From the NCBI GenBank assembly GCA_964019165.1, contig OZ025267.1, positions 6,446,252 through 6,510,251 on the forward strand: DNA of 64,000 nucleotides, read 5' to 3'. Of the stretch, positions 50,111-63,430 are shown in pieces (positions within the stretch are counted from its first letter, which is position 1; each line of letters begins with the position of its first letter). Source of the stretch: Mastigias papua. Taxonomy: Eukaryota; Cnidaria; Scyphozoa; Rhizostomeae; Mastigiidae. The notes under the pieces are model-generated. The model searched no databases. It was given only the letters and a program-made list of their open reading frames with translations, and was not told where the DNA came from. The position numbers were made by a program, and so were the translations under genes.

Positions 50111-53100
50111 AATGACCAAATTTGAAATTGATTGATTTTGATTGCAGATTGAAAAGTGATGAAAATGAGGCATGTTTGGCCAGAAAGTAAGGCTATAGCC
50201 TTGGTATTTTGGTGACAAATGACCAAATTTGAAATTGATTGATTTTGATTGCAGATTGACAAGTGATGAAAATGAGGCATTTTTGGCCAAAAAGCAAGGC
50301 TATAGCCTTGGTATTTTGGTGACAACTGACCAAATTTGAAATTGATTGATTTTGATTGCAGATTGAAAAGTGATGAAAATGAGGCATGTTTGGCCAAAAC
50401 GTAAGGCTATAGCCTTGGTATTTTGGTGACAAATGACCAAATTTGAAATTGATTGAGTTGGATTACAGGTTGAAAAGTGATGAAAATGAGGCATTTTTGG
50501 CCAAAAAGTAAGGCTATAGCCTTGGTATTTTGGTGAAAAATGACCAAACTTGAAATTGATTGATTTTGATTGCAGATTGACCAGTGATGAAATTGAGCGA
50601 TTTTTGGCCGAACTGTAAGGCTATAGCCTTGGTATTTTGGTGAAAAATGACCAAATTTGAAATTGATTGATTTTGATTGCAGATTGAAAAGTGATGAAAA
50701 TGAGGCATTTTTGGCCAAAAAGTAAGGCTATAGCCTTGGTATTTTGGTGAAAAATGACCAAATTTGAAATTGATTGATTTTGATTGCAGATTGAAAAGTG
50801 ATGAAAATGAGGCATTTTTGGCCAAAAAGTAAGGCCTTGGTATTTTGGTGAAAAATGACCAAATTTGAAATTGATTGATTTTGATTGCAGATTGAAAAGT
50901 GATGAAAATGAGCGATGTTTGGCCAAAAAGTAAGGCTATAGCCTTGGTATTTTGGTGACAAATGACCAAATTTGAAATTGATTGATTTTGATTGCAGATT
51001 GAAAAGTGATGAAAATGAGGCATTTTTGGCCAAAAAGTAAGGCTATAGCCTTGGTATTTTGGTGAAAAATGACCAAATTTGAAATTGATTGATTTTGATT
51101 GCAGATTGACCAGTGATGAAAATGAGGCATTTTTGGCCAAAAAGTAAGGCTATAGCCTTGGTATTTTGGTGAAAAATGACCAAATTTGAAATTGATTGAT
51201 TTTGATTGCAGATTGAAAAGTGATGAAAATGAGGCATTTTTGGCCAAAAAGTAAGGCCTTGGTATTTTGGTGAAAAATGAACAAATTTGAAATTGATTGA
51301 ATTTGATTGCAGATTGAAAAGTGATGAAAATGAGGCATTTTTGGCCAGAAAGTAAGGCTATAGCCTTGGTATTTTGGTGACAAATGACCAAATTTGAAAT
51401 TGATTGATTTTGATTGCAGATTGAAAAGTGATGAAAATGAGGCATTTTTGGCCAAAAAGTAAGGCCTTGGTATTTTGGTGAAAACTGACCAAATTTGAAA
51501 TTGATTGATTTTGATTGCAGATTGAAAAGTGATGAAAATGAGGCATTTTTGGCAGAAAAGTAAGGCTATAGCCTTGGTATTTTGGTGATAAATCACCAAA
51601 TTTGAAATCGATTGATTTTGATTGCAGATTGAAAAGTGATGAAAATGAGGCATATTTGGCCAAAAAGTAAGGCCTTGGTATTTTGGTGAAAAATGACCAA
51701 ATTTGAAATTGATTGATTTTGATTGCAGATTGAAAAGTGATGAAATTGAGGCATTTTTGGCCAAAAAGTAAGGCTATAGCCTTGGTATTTTGGTGAAAAA
51801 TGACCAAATTTGAAATTGATTGCTTTTGATTGCAGATTGAAAAGTGATGAAAATGAGGCATTTTTGGCCAAAAAGTAAGGCTATAGCCTTGGTATTTTGG
51901 TGAAAAATGACCAAATTTGAAATTGATTGATTTTGATTGCAGATTGACCACTGATGAAATTGAGGCATTTTTGGCCATAAAGTAAGGCTATAGCCTTGGT
52001 ATTTTGGTGAAAAATGACCAAATTTGAAATTGATTGATTTTGATTGCAGATTGAAAAGTGATGAAAATGAGCGATGTTTGGCCATAAAGTAAGGCTATAG
52101 CCTTGGTATTTTGGTGAAAAATGACCAAATTTGAAATTGATTGCTTTTGATTGCAGATTGAAAAGTGATGAAAATGAGGCATTTTTGGCCAAAAAGTAAG
52201 GCTATAGCCTTGGTATTTTGGTGAAAAATGACCAAATTTGAAATTGATTGATTTTGATTGCAGATTGACCACTGATGAAATTGAGGCATTTTTGGCCAAA
52301 AAGTAAGGCTATAGCCTTGGTATTTTGGTGAAAAATGACCAAATTTGAAATTGATTGATTTTGATTGCAGATTGAAAAGTGATGAAAATGAGGCATTTTT
52401 GGCCAAAAAGTAAGGCCTTGGTATTTTGGTGGAAAATGACAAAATTTGAAATTGATTGATTTTGATTGCAGATTGAAAAGTGATGAAAATGAGGCATTTT
52501 TGGCCAAAAAGTAAGGCTATAGCCTTGGTATTTTGGTGAAAAATGACCAAATTTGAAATTGATTGATTTTGATTGCAGATTGACCAGTGATGAAAATGAG
52601 GCATTTTTAGCCAAAAAGTAAGGCTATAGCCTTGGTATTTTGGTGAAAAATGACCAAATTTGAAATTGATTGATTTTGACTGCAGATTGAAAAGTGATGA
52701 AAATGAGGCATTTTTGGCCAAAAAGTAAGGCCTTGGTATTTTGGTGAAAACTGAACAAATTTGAAATTGATTGATTTTGATTGCAGATTGAAAAGTGATG
52801 AAAATGAGGCATTTTTGGCCAAAAAGTAAGGCCTTGGTATTTTGGTGACAAATGACAAAATTTGAAATTGATTGATTTTGATTGCAGATTGAAAAGTGAT
52901 GAAAATGAGGCATTTTTGGCCAAAAAGTAAGGCTATAGCCTTGGTATTTTGGTGAAAAATGACCAAATTTGAAATTGATTGATTTTGATTGCAGATTGAC
53001 CAGTGATGAAAATGAGGCATTTTTAGCCAAAAAGTAAGGCTATAGCCTTGGTATTTTGGTGAAAAATGACCAAATTTGAAATTGATTGATTTTGATTGCA

Positions 53101-54091
53101 GATTGAAAAGTGATGAAAATGAGGCATTTTTGGCCAAAAAGTAAGGCCTTGGTATTTTGGTGAAAACTGAACAAATTTGACATTGATTGATTTTGATTGC
53201 AGATTGAAAAGTGATGAAAATGAGGCATTTTTGGCCAAAAAGTAAGGCTATAGCCTTGGTATTTTGGTGAAAAATGAAGAAATTTGAAATTGATTGATTT
53301 TGATTGCAGATTGACAAGTGATGAAAATGAGGCATTTTTGGCCAAAACGTAAGGCTATAGCCTTGGTATTTTGGTGACAAATGACCAAATTTGAAATTGA
53401 TTGATTTTGATTGCAGATTGAAAAGTGATGAAAATGAGGCATTTTTGGCCAAAAAGTAAGGCCTTGGTATTTTGGTGAAAAATGACCAAATTTGAAATTG
53501 ATTGATTTTGATTGCAGATTGAAAAGTGATGAAAATGAGCGATGTTTGGCCATAAAGTAAGGCTATAGCCTTGGTATTTTGGTGAAAAATGACCAAATTT
53601 GAAATTGATTGAGTTTGATTGCAGATTGAAAAGTGATGAAAATGAGGCATTTTTGGCCAAAAAGTAAGGCTATAGCCTTGGTATTTTGGTGAAAAATGAC
53701 CAAATTTGAAATTGATTGATTTTGATTGCAGATTGACCAGTGATGAAAATGAGGCATTTTTGGCCAAAAAGTAAGGCTATAGCCTTGGTATTTTGGTGAA
53801 AAATGACCAAATTTGAAATTGATTGATTTTGATTGCAGATTGAAAAGTGATGAAAATGAGGCATTTTTGGCCAAAACGTAAGGCCTTGGTATTTTGGTGA
53901 AAAATGAACAAATTTGAAATTGATTGATTTTGATTGCAGATTGAAAAGTGATGAAAATGAGGCATTTTTGGCCAAAACGTAAGGCTATAGCCTTGGTATT
54001 TTGGTGACAAATGACCAAATTTGAAATTGATTGATTTTGATTGCAGATTGAAAAGTGATGAAAATGAGGCATTTTTGGCCAAAAAGTAAGG

Positions 54092-57000
54092 CTATAGCCT
54101 TGGTATTTTGGTGAAAAATGACCAAATTTGAAATTGATTGATTTTGATTGCAGATTGACCAGTGATGAAAATGAGGCATTTTTGGCCAAAAAGTAAGGCT
54201 ATAGCCTTGGTATTTTGGTGAAAAATGACCAAATTTGAAATTGATTGATTTTGATTGCAGATTGAAAAGTGATGAAAATGAGGCATTTTTGGCCAAAAAG
54301 TAAGGCCTTGGTATTTTGGTGGAAAATGACCAAATTTGAAATTGATTGATTTTGATTGCAGATTGAAAAGTAATGAAAATGAGGCATTTTTGGCCAAAAA
54401 GTAAGGCCTTGGTATTTTGGTGAAAAATGACCAAATTTGAAATTGATTGATTTTGATTGCAGATTGAAAAGTGATGAAAATGAGGCATTTTTGGCCAAAA
54501 AGTAAGGCTATAGCCTTGGTATTTTGGTGAAAAATGACCAAATTTGAAATCGATTGATTTTGATTGCAGATTGACCAGTGATGAAAATGAGGCATTTTTG
54601 GCCAAAAAGTAAGGCTATAGCCTTGGTATTTTGGTGGAAAATGACAAAATTTGAAATTGATTGATTTTGATTGCAGATTGACAAGTGATGAAAATGAGCG
54701 ATTTTTGGCCGAACTGTAAGGCTATAGCCTTGGTATTTTGGTGAAGAATGACCAAATTTGAGATTGATTGATTTTGATTGCAAATTGACAAGTGATGAAA
54801 ATGAGCGATTTCTGGCCGAACTGTAAGGCTATAGCCTTGGTATTTTGGTGAAGAATGACCAAATTTGAGATTGATTGATTTTGATTGCAAATTGAAAAGT
54901 GATGAAAATGAGGCATTTTTGGCCATAAAGTAAGGCTATAGCCTTGGTATTTTGGTGAAAAATGACCAAATTTGAAATTGATTGATTTTGATTGCAGATT
55001 GACCAGTGATGAAATTGAGGCATTTTTGGCCAAAAAGTAAGGCTATAGCCTTGGTATTTTGGTGACAAATGACCAAATTTGAAATTGATTGATTTTGATT
55101 GCAGATTGAAAAGTGATGAAATTGAGGCATTTTTGGCCAAAAAGTAAGGCTATAGCCTTGGTATTTTGGTGAAAAATGACCAAATTTGAAATTGATTGAT
55201 TTTGATTGCAGATTGAAAAGTGATGAAAATGAGGAATTTTTGGCCAAACAGTAAGGCTATAGCCTTGGTATTTTGGTGACAAATGACCAAATTTGAAATT
55301 GATTGATTTTGATTGCAGATTGAAAAGTGATGAAAATGAGGCATTTTTGGCCAAAAAGTAAGGCCTTGGTATTTTGGTGAAAACTGAACAAATTTGAAAT
55401 TGATTGATTTTGATTGCAGATTGACAAGTGATGAAAATGAGGCATTTTTGGCCAAAACGTAAGGCTATAGCCTTGGTATTTTGGTGACAAATGACCAAAT
55501 TTGAAATTGATTGATTTTGATTGCAGATTGAAAAGTGATGAAAATGAGGCATTTTTGGCCAAAAAGTAAGGCCTTGGTATTTTGGTGAAAAATGACCAAA
55601 TTTGAAATTGATTGATTTTGATTGCAGATTGAAAAGTGATGAAAATGAGCGATGTTTGGCCATAAAGTAAGGCTATAGCCTTGGTATTTTGGTGAAAAAT
55701 GACCAAATTTGAAATTGATTGATTTTGATTGCAGATTGAAAAGTGATGAAAATGAGCGATGTTTGGCCATAAAGTAAGGCTATAGCCTTGGTATTTTGGT
55801 GAAAAATGACCAAATTTGAAATTGATTGATTTTGATTGCAGATTGAAAAGTGATGAAAATGAGGCATTTTTGGCCAAAAAGTAAGGCTATAGCCTTGGTA
55901 TTTTGGTGAAAAATGACCAAATGTGAAATTGATTGATTTTGATTGCAGATTGACCAGTGATGAAAATGAGGCATTTTTGGCCAAAAAGTAAGGCTATAGC
56001 CTTGGTATTTTGGTGAAAAATGACCAAATTTGAAATTGATTGATTTTGATTGCAGATTGAAAAGTGATGAAAATGAGGCATTTTTGGCCAAAAAGTAAGG
56101 CCTTGGTATTTTGGTGAAAAATGAACAAATTTGAAATTGATTGATTTTGATTGCAGATTGAAAAGTGATGAAAATGAGGCATTTTTGGCCAAAACGTAAG
56201 GCTATAGCCTTGGTATTTTGGTGACAAATGACCAAATTTGAAATTGATTGATTTTGATTGCAGATTGAAAAGTGATGAAAATGAGGCATTTTTGGCCAAA
56301 AAGTAAGGCTATAGCCTTGGTATTTTGGTGAAAAATGACCAAATTTGAAATTGATTGATTTTGATTGCAGATTGAAAAGTGATGAAAATGAGGCATTTTT
56401 GGCCAAAAAGTAAGGCCTTGGTATTTTGGTGGAAAATGACCAAATTTGAAATTGATTGATTTTGATTGCAGATTGAAAAGTAATGAAAATGAGGCATTTT
56501 TGGCCAAAAAGTAAGGCCTTGGTATTTTGGTGAAAAATGACCAAATTTGAAATTGATTGATTTTGATTGCAGATTGAAAAGTGATGAAAATGAGGCATTT
56601 TTGGCCAAAAAGTAAGGCTATAGCCTTGGTATTTTGGTGAAAAATGACCAAATTTGAAATCGATTGATTTTGATTGCAGATTGACCAGTGATGAAAATGA
56701 GGCATTTTTGGCCAAAAAGTAAGGCTATAGCCTTGGTATTTTGGTGGAAAATGACAAAATTTGAAATTGATTGATTTTGATTGCAGATTGACAAGTGATG
56801 AAAATGAGCGATTTTTGGCCGAACTGTAAGGCTATAGCCTTGGTATTTTGGTGAAGAATGACCAAATTTGAGATTGATTGATTTTGATTGCAAATTGACA
56901 AGTGATGAAAATGAGCGATTTCTGGCCGAACTGTAAGGCTATAGCCTTGGTATTTTGGTGAAGAATGACCAAATTTGAGATTGATTGATTTTGATTGCAA

Positions 57001-57357
57001 ATTGAAAAGTGATGAAAATGAGGCATTTTTGGCCATAAAGTAAGGCTATAGCCTTGGTATTTTGGTGAAAAATGACCAAATGTGAAATTGATTGATTTTG
57101 ATTGCAGATTGACCAGTGATGAAATTGAGGCATTTTTGGCCAAAAAGTAAGGCTATAGCCTTGGTATTTTGGTGACAACTGACCAAATTTGAAATTGATT
57201 GATTTTGATTGCAGATTGAAAAGTGATGAAATTGAGGCATTTTTGGCCAAAAAGTAAGGCTATAGCCTTGGTATTTTGGTGAAAAATGACCAAATTTGAA
57301 ATTGATTGATTTTGATTGCAGATTGAAAAGTGATGAAAATGAGGAATTTTTGGCCAA
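54092..57357 (+). repeat. 2110-bp segmental duplication in satellite
   Basis: 54092-55247 matches 56202-57357 in variant order, including AAAAGTAATGAAAATG, GACAAAATTTG, two consecutive C-type junctions (one with TTTCTGGCCGAACTG) and GAGGAATTTTTGG. The offset is 20 monomers with five 101-bp forms. Confidence 0.88.
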
Positions 57358-58733
57358 ACAGTAAGGCTATAGCCTTGGTATTTTGGTGACAAATGACCAA
57401 ATTTGAGATTGATTGATTTTGATTGCAAATTGAAAAGTGATGAAAATGAGCGATGTTTGGCCAAAAAGTAAGGCTATAGCCTTGGTATTTTGGTGACAAA
57501 TGACCAAATTTGAAATTGATTGATTTTGATTGCAGATTGAAAAGTGATGAAAATGAGGCATTTTTGGCCAAAAAGTAAGGCCTTGGTATTTTGGTGAAAA
57601 ATGACCAAATTTGAAATTGATTGATTTTGATTGCAGATTGAAAAGTGATGAAAATGAGGCATTTTTGGCCAAAACGTAAGGCTATAGCCTTGGTATTTTG
57701 GTGACAAATGACCAAATTTGAAATTGATTGATTTTGATTGCAGATTGAAAAGTGATGAAAATGAGGCATTTTTGGCCAAAAAGTAAGGCCTTGGTATTTT
57801 GGTGAAAAATGACCAAATTTGAAATTGATTGATTTTGATTGCAGATTGAAAAGTGATGAAAATGAGGCATTTTTGGCCAAAAAGTAAGGCCTTGGTATTT
57901 TGGTGAAAAATGACCAAATTTGAAATTGATTGATTTTGATTGCAGATTGAAAAGTGATGAAAATGAGGCATTTTTGGCCAAAAAGTAAGGCCTTGGTATT
58001 TTGGTGAAAAATGACCAAATTTGAAATCGATTGATTTTGATTGCAGATTGACCAGTGATGAAAATGAGGCATTTTTGGCCAAAACGTAAGGCTATAGCCT
58101 TGGTATTTTGGTGGAAAATGACAAGATTTGAAATTGATTGATTTTGATTGCAGATTGACAAGTGATGAAAATGAGGCATTTTTGGCCGAACTGTAAGGCT
58201 ATAGCCTTGGTATTTTGGTGAAGAATGACCAAATTTGAGATTGATTGATTTTGATTGCAAATTGAAAAGTGATGAAAATGAGCGATGTTTGGCCATAAAG
58301 TAAGGCTATAGCCTTGGTATTTTGGTGAAAAATGACCAAATTTGAAATTGATTGATTTTGATTGCAGATTGACCAGTGATGAAATTGAGGCATTTTTGGC
58401 CAAAAAGTAAGGCTATAGCCTTGGTATTTTGGTGAAAAATGACCAAATTTGAGATTGATTGATTTTGATTGCAAATTGAAAAGTGATGAAAATGAGCGAT
58501 GTTTGGCCATAAAGTAAGGCTATAGCCTTGGTATTTTGGTGAAAAATGACCAAATTTGAAATTGATTGATTTTGATTGCAGATTGACCAGTGATGAAATT
58601 GAGGCATTTTTGGCCAAAAAGTAAGGCTATAGCCTTGGTATTTTGGTGAAAAATGACCAAATTTGAAATTGATTGATTTTGATTGCAGATTCACCAGTGA
58701 TGAATTTGAGGCATTTTTGGCCAAAAGGTAAGG

Positions 58734-61700
58734 CTATGGCCTTGGTATTTTGGTGAAAAATGACCAAATTTGAAATTGATTGATTTTGATTGCAGATTGA
58801 AAAGTGATGAAAATGAGGCATTTTTGGCCAAAAAGTAAGGCCTTGGTATTTTGGTGAAAAATGACCAAATTTGAAATTGATTGATTTTGATTGCAGATTG
58901 AAAAGTGATGAAAATGAGGCATTTTTGGCCAAAACGTAAGGCTATAGCCTTGGTATTTTGGTGACAAATGACCAAATTTGAAATTGATTGATTTTGATTG
59001 CAGATTGAAAAGTGATGAAAATGAGGCATTTTTGGCCAAAAAGTAAGGCCTTGGTATTTTGGTGAAAAATGACCAAATTTGAAATTGATTGATTTTGATT
59101 GCAGATTGAAAAGTGATGAAAATGAGCGATGTTTGGCCATAAAGTAAGGCTATAGCCTTGGTATTTTGGTGAAAAATGACCAAATTTGAAATTGATTGAT
59201 TTTGATTGCAGATTGAAAAGTGATGAAAATGAGGCATTTTTGGCCATAAAGTAAGGCTATAGCCTTGGTATTTTGGTGAAAAATGACCAAATTTGAAATT
59301 GATTGATTTTGATTGCAGATTGAAAAGTGATGAAAATGAGGCATTTTTGGCCAAAAAGTAAGGCTATAGCCTTGGTATTTTGGTGAAAAATGACCAAATT
59401 TGAAATCGATTGATTTTGATTGCAGATTGACCAGTGATGAAAATGAGGCATTTTTGGCCAAAAAGTAAGGCTATAGCCTTGGTATTTTGGTGGAAAATGA
59501 CACAATTTGAAATTGATTGATTTTGATTGCAGATTGACAAGTGATGAAAATGAGCGATTTTTGGCCGAACTGTAAGGCTATAGCCTTGGTATTTTGGTGA
59601 AGAATGACCAAATTGATTGCAAATTGACAAGTGATGAAAATGAGCGATTTTTGGCCGAACTGTAAGGCTATAGCCTTGGTATTTTGGTGAAGAATGACCA
59701 AATTTGAGATTGATTGATTTTGATTGCAAATTGAAAAGTGATGAAAATGAGCGATGTTTGGCCATAAAGTAAGGCTATAGCCTTGGTATTTTGGTGAAAA
59801 ATGACCAAATTTGAAATTGATTGATTTTGATTGCAGATTGACCAGTGATGAAATTGAGGCATTTTTGGCCAAAAAGTAAGGCTATAGCCTTGGTATTTTG
59901 GTGAAAAATGACCAAATTTGAAATTGATTGATTTTGATTGCAGATTGAAAAGTGATGAAAATGAGGCATTTTTGGCCAAAAGGTAAGGCTATAGCCTTGG
60001 TATTTTGGTGACAAATGACCAAATTTGAAATTGATTGATTTTGATTGCAAATTGACAAGTGATGAAAATGAGCGATTTTTGGCCGAACTGTAAGGCTATA
60101 GCCTTGGTATTTTGGTGAAGAATGACCAAATTTGAGATTGATTGATTTTGATTGCAAATTAAAAAGTGATGAAAATGAGCGATGTTTGGCCATAAAGTAA
60201 GGCTATAGCCTTGGTATTTTGGTGAAAAATGACCAAATTTGAAATTGATTGATTTTGATTGCAGATTGAAAAGTGATGAAAATGAGGCATTTGTGGCCAA
60301 AAAGTAAGGCTATAGCCTTGGTATTTTGGTGACAAATGACCAAATTTGAAATTGATTGAGTTTGATTGCAGATTGAAAAGTGATGAAAATGAGGCATTTT
60401 TGGCCAAAAAGTAAGGCTATAGCCTTGGTATTTTGGTGAAAAATGACCAAATTTGAAATTGATTGATTTTGATTGCAGATTGAAAAGTGATGAAAATGAG
60501 GCATTTTTGGCCAAAAAGTAAGGCCTTGGTATTTTGGTGACAAATGACCAAATTTGAAATTGATTGATTTTGATTGCAGATTGAAAAGTGATGAAAATGA
60601 GGCATTTTTGGCCAAAAAGTAAGGCCTTGGTATTTTGGTGAAAAATGACCAAATTTGAAATTGATTGATTTTGATTGCAGATTGAAAAGTGATGAAAATG
60701 AGGCATTTTTGGCCAAAACGTAAGGCTATAGCCTTGGTATTTTGGTGACAAATGACCAAATTTGAAATTGATTGATTTTGATTGCAGATTGAAAAGTGAT
60801 GAAAATGAGGCATTTTTGGCCAAAAAGTAAGGCCTTGGTATTTTGGTGAAAAATGACCAAATTTGAAATTGATTGATTTTGATTGCAGATTGAAAAGTGA
60901 TGAAAATGAGCGATGTTTGGCCATAAAGTAAGGCTATAGCCTTGGTATTTTGGTGAAAAATGACCAAATTTGAAATTGATTGATTTTGATTGCAGATTGA
61001 AAAGTGATGAAAATGAGGCATTTTTGGCCATAAAGTAAGGCTATAGCCTTGGTATTTTGGTGAAAAATGACCAAATTTGAAATTGATTGATTTTGATTGC
61101 AGATTGAAAAGTGATGAAAATGAGGCATTTTTGGCCAAAAAGTAAGGCTATAGCCTTGGTATTTTGGTGAAAAATGACCAAATTTGAAATCGATTGATTT
61201 TGATTGCAGATTGACCAGTGATGAAAATGAGGCATTTTTGGCCAAAAAGTAAGGCTATAGCCTTGGTATTTTGGTGGAAAATGACACAATTTGAAATTGA
61301 TTGATTTTGATTGCAGATTGACAAGTGATGAAAATGAGCGATTTTTGGCCGAACTGTAAGGCTATAGCCTTGGTATTTTGGTGAAGAATGACCAAATTGA
61401 TTGCAAATTGACAAGTGATGAAAATGAGCGATTTTTGGCCGAACTGTAAGGCTATAGCCTTGGTATTTTGGTGAAGAATGACCAAATTTGAGATTGATTG
61501 ATTTTGATTGCAAATTGAAAAGTGATGAAAATGAGCGATGTTTGGCCATAAAGTAAGGCTATAGCCTTGGTATTTTGGTGAAAAATGACCAAATTTGAAA
61601 TTGATTGATTTTGATTGCAGATTGACCAGTGATGAAATTGAGGCATTTTTGGCCAAAAAGTAAGGCTATAGCCTTGGTATTTTGGTGAAAAATGACCAAA

Positions 61701-63430
61701 TTTGAAATTGATTGATTTTGATTGCAGATTGAAAAGTGATGAAAATGAGGCATTTTTGGCCAAAAGGTAAGGCTATAGCCTTGGTATTTTGGTGACAAAT
61801 GACCAAATTTGAAATTGATTGATTTTGATTGCAAATTGACAAGTGATGAAAATGAGCGATTTTTGGCCGAACTGTAAGGCTATAGCCTTGGTATTTTGGT
61901 GAAGAATGACCAAATTTGAGATTGATTGATTTTGATTGCAAATTAAAAAGTGATGAAAATGAGCGATGTTTGGCCATAAAGTAAGGCTATAGCCTTGGTA
62001 TTTTGGTGAAAAATGACCAAATTTGAAATTGATTGATTTTGATTGCAGATTGAAAAGTGATGAAAATGAGGCATTTGTGGCCAAAACGTAAGGCTATAGC
62101 CTTGGTATTTTGGTGACAAATGACCAAATTTGAAATTGATTGAGTTTGATTGCAGATTGAAAAGTGATGAAAATGAGGCATTTTTGGCCAAAAAGTAAGG
62201 CTATAGCCTTGGTATTTTGGTGAAAAATGACCAAATTTGAAATTGATTGATTTTGATTGCAGATTGAAAAGTGATGAAAATGAGGCATTTTTGGCCAAAA
62301 AGTAAGGCCTTGGTATTTTGGTGACAAATGACCAAATTTGAAATTGATTGATTTTGATTGCAGATTGAAAAGTGATGAAAATGAGGCATTTTTGGCCAAA
62401 AAGTAAGGCTATAGCCTTGGTATTTTGGTGAAAAATGACCAAATTTGAAATCGATTGATTTTGATTGCAGATTGACCAGTGATGAAAATGAGGCATTTTT
62501 GGCCAAAAAGTAAGGCTATAGCCTTGGTATTTTGGTGGAAAATGACACAATTTGAAATTGATTGATTTTGATTGCAGATTGACAAGTGATGAAAATGAGC
62601 GATTTTTGGCCGAACTGTAAGGCTATAGCCTTGGTATTTTGGTGAAGAATGACCAAATTGATTGCAAATTGACAAGTGATGAAAATGAGCGATTTTTGGC
62701 CGAACTGTAAGGCTATAGCCTTGGTATTTTGGTGAAGAATGACCAAATTTGAGATTGATTGATTTTGATTGCAAATTGAAAAGTGATGAAAATGAGCGAT
62801 GTTTGGCCATAAAGTAAGGCTATAGCCTTGGTATTTTGGTGAAAAATGACCAAATTTGAAATTGATTGATTTTGATTGCAGATTGACCAGTGATGAAATT
62901 GAGGCATTTTTGGCCAAAAAGTAAGGCTATAGCCTTGGTATTTTGGTGAAAAATGACCAAATTTGAAATTGATTGATTTTGATTGCAGATTGAAAAGTGA
63001 TGAAAATGAGGCATTTTTGGCCAAAAGGTAAGGCTATAGCCTTGGTATTTTGGTGACAAATGACCAAATTTGAAATTGATTGATTTTGATTGCAAATTGA
63101 CAAGTGATGAAAATGAGCGATTTTTGGCCGAACTGTAAGGCTATAGCCTTGGTATTTTGGTGAAGAATGACCAAATTTGAGATTGATTGATTTTGATTGC
63201 AAATTAAAAAGTGATGAAAATGAGCGATGTTTGGCCATAAAGTAAGGCTATAGCCTTGGTATTTTGGTGAAAAATGACCAAATTTGAAATTGATTGATTT
63301 TGATTGCAGATTGAAAAGTGATGAAAATGAGGCATTTGTGGCCAAAACGTAAGGCTATAGCCTTGGTATTTTGGTGACAAATGACCAAATTTGAAATTGA
63401 TTGAGTTTGATTGCAGATTGAAAAGTGATT
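58734..63430 (+). repeat. 1784/1261-bp higher-order repeat with a 90-bp monomer, three copies
   Basis: A monomer lacking 17 bp reads GACCAAATTGATTGCAAATTG at 59606, 61390 and 62651, offsets of 1784 and 1261 bp. The flanking marks GACACAATTTG, CAAATTAAAAAGTG and GCATTTGTGGCC repeat in the same order. The third copy lacks about 0.5 kb of the unit. Confidence 0.9.
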
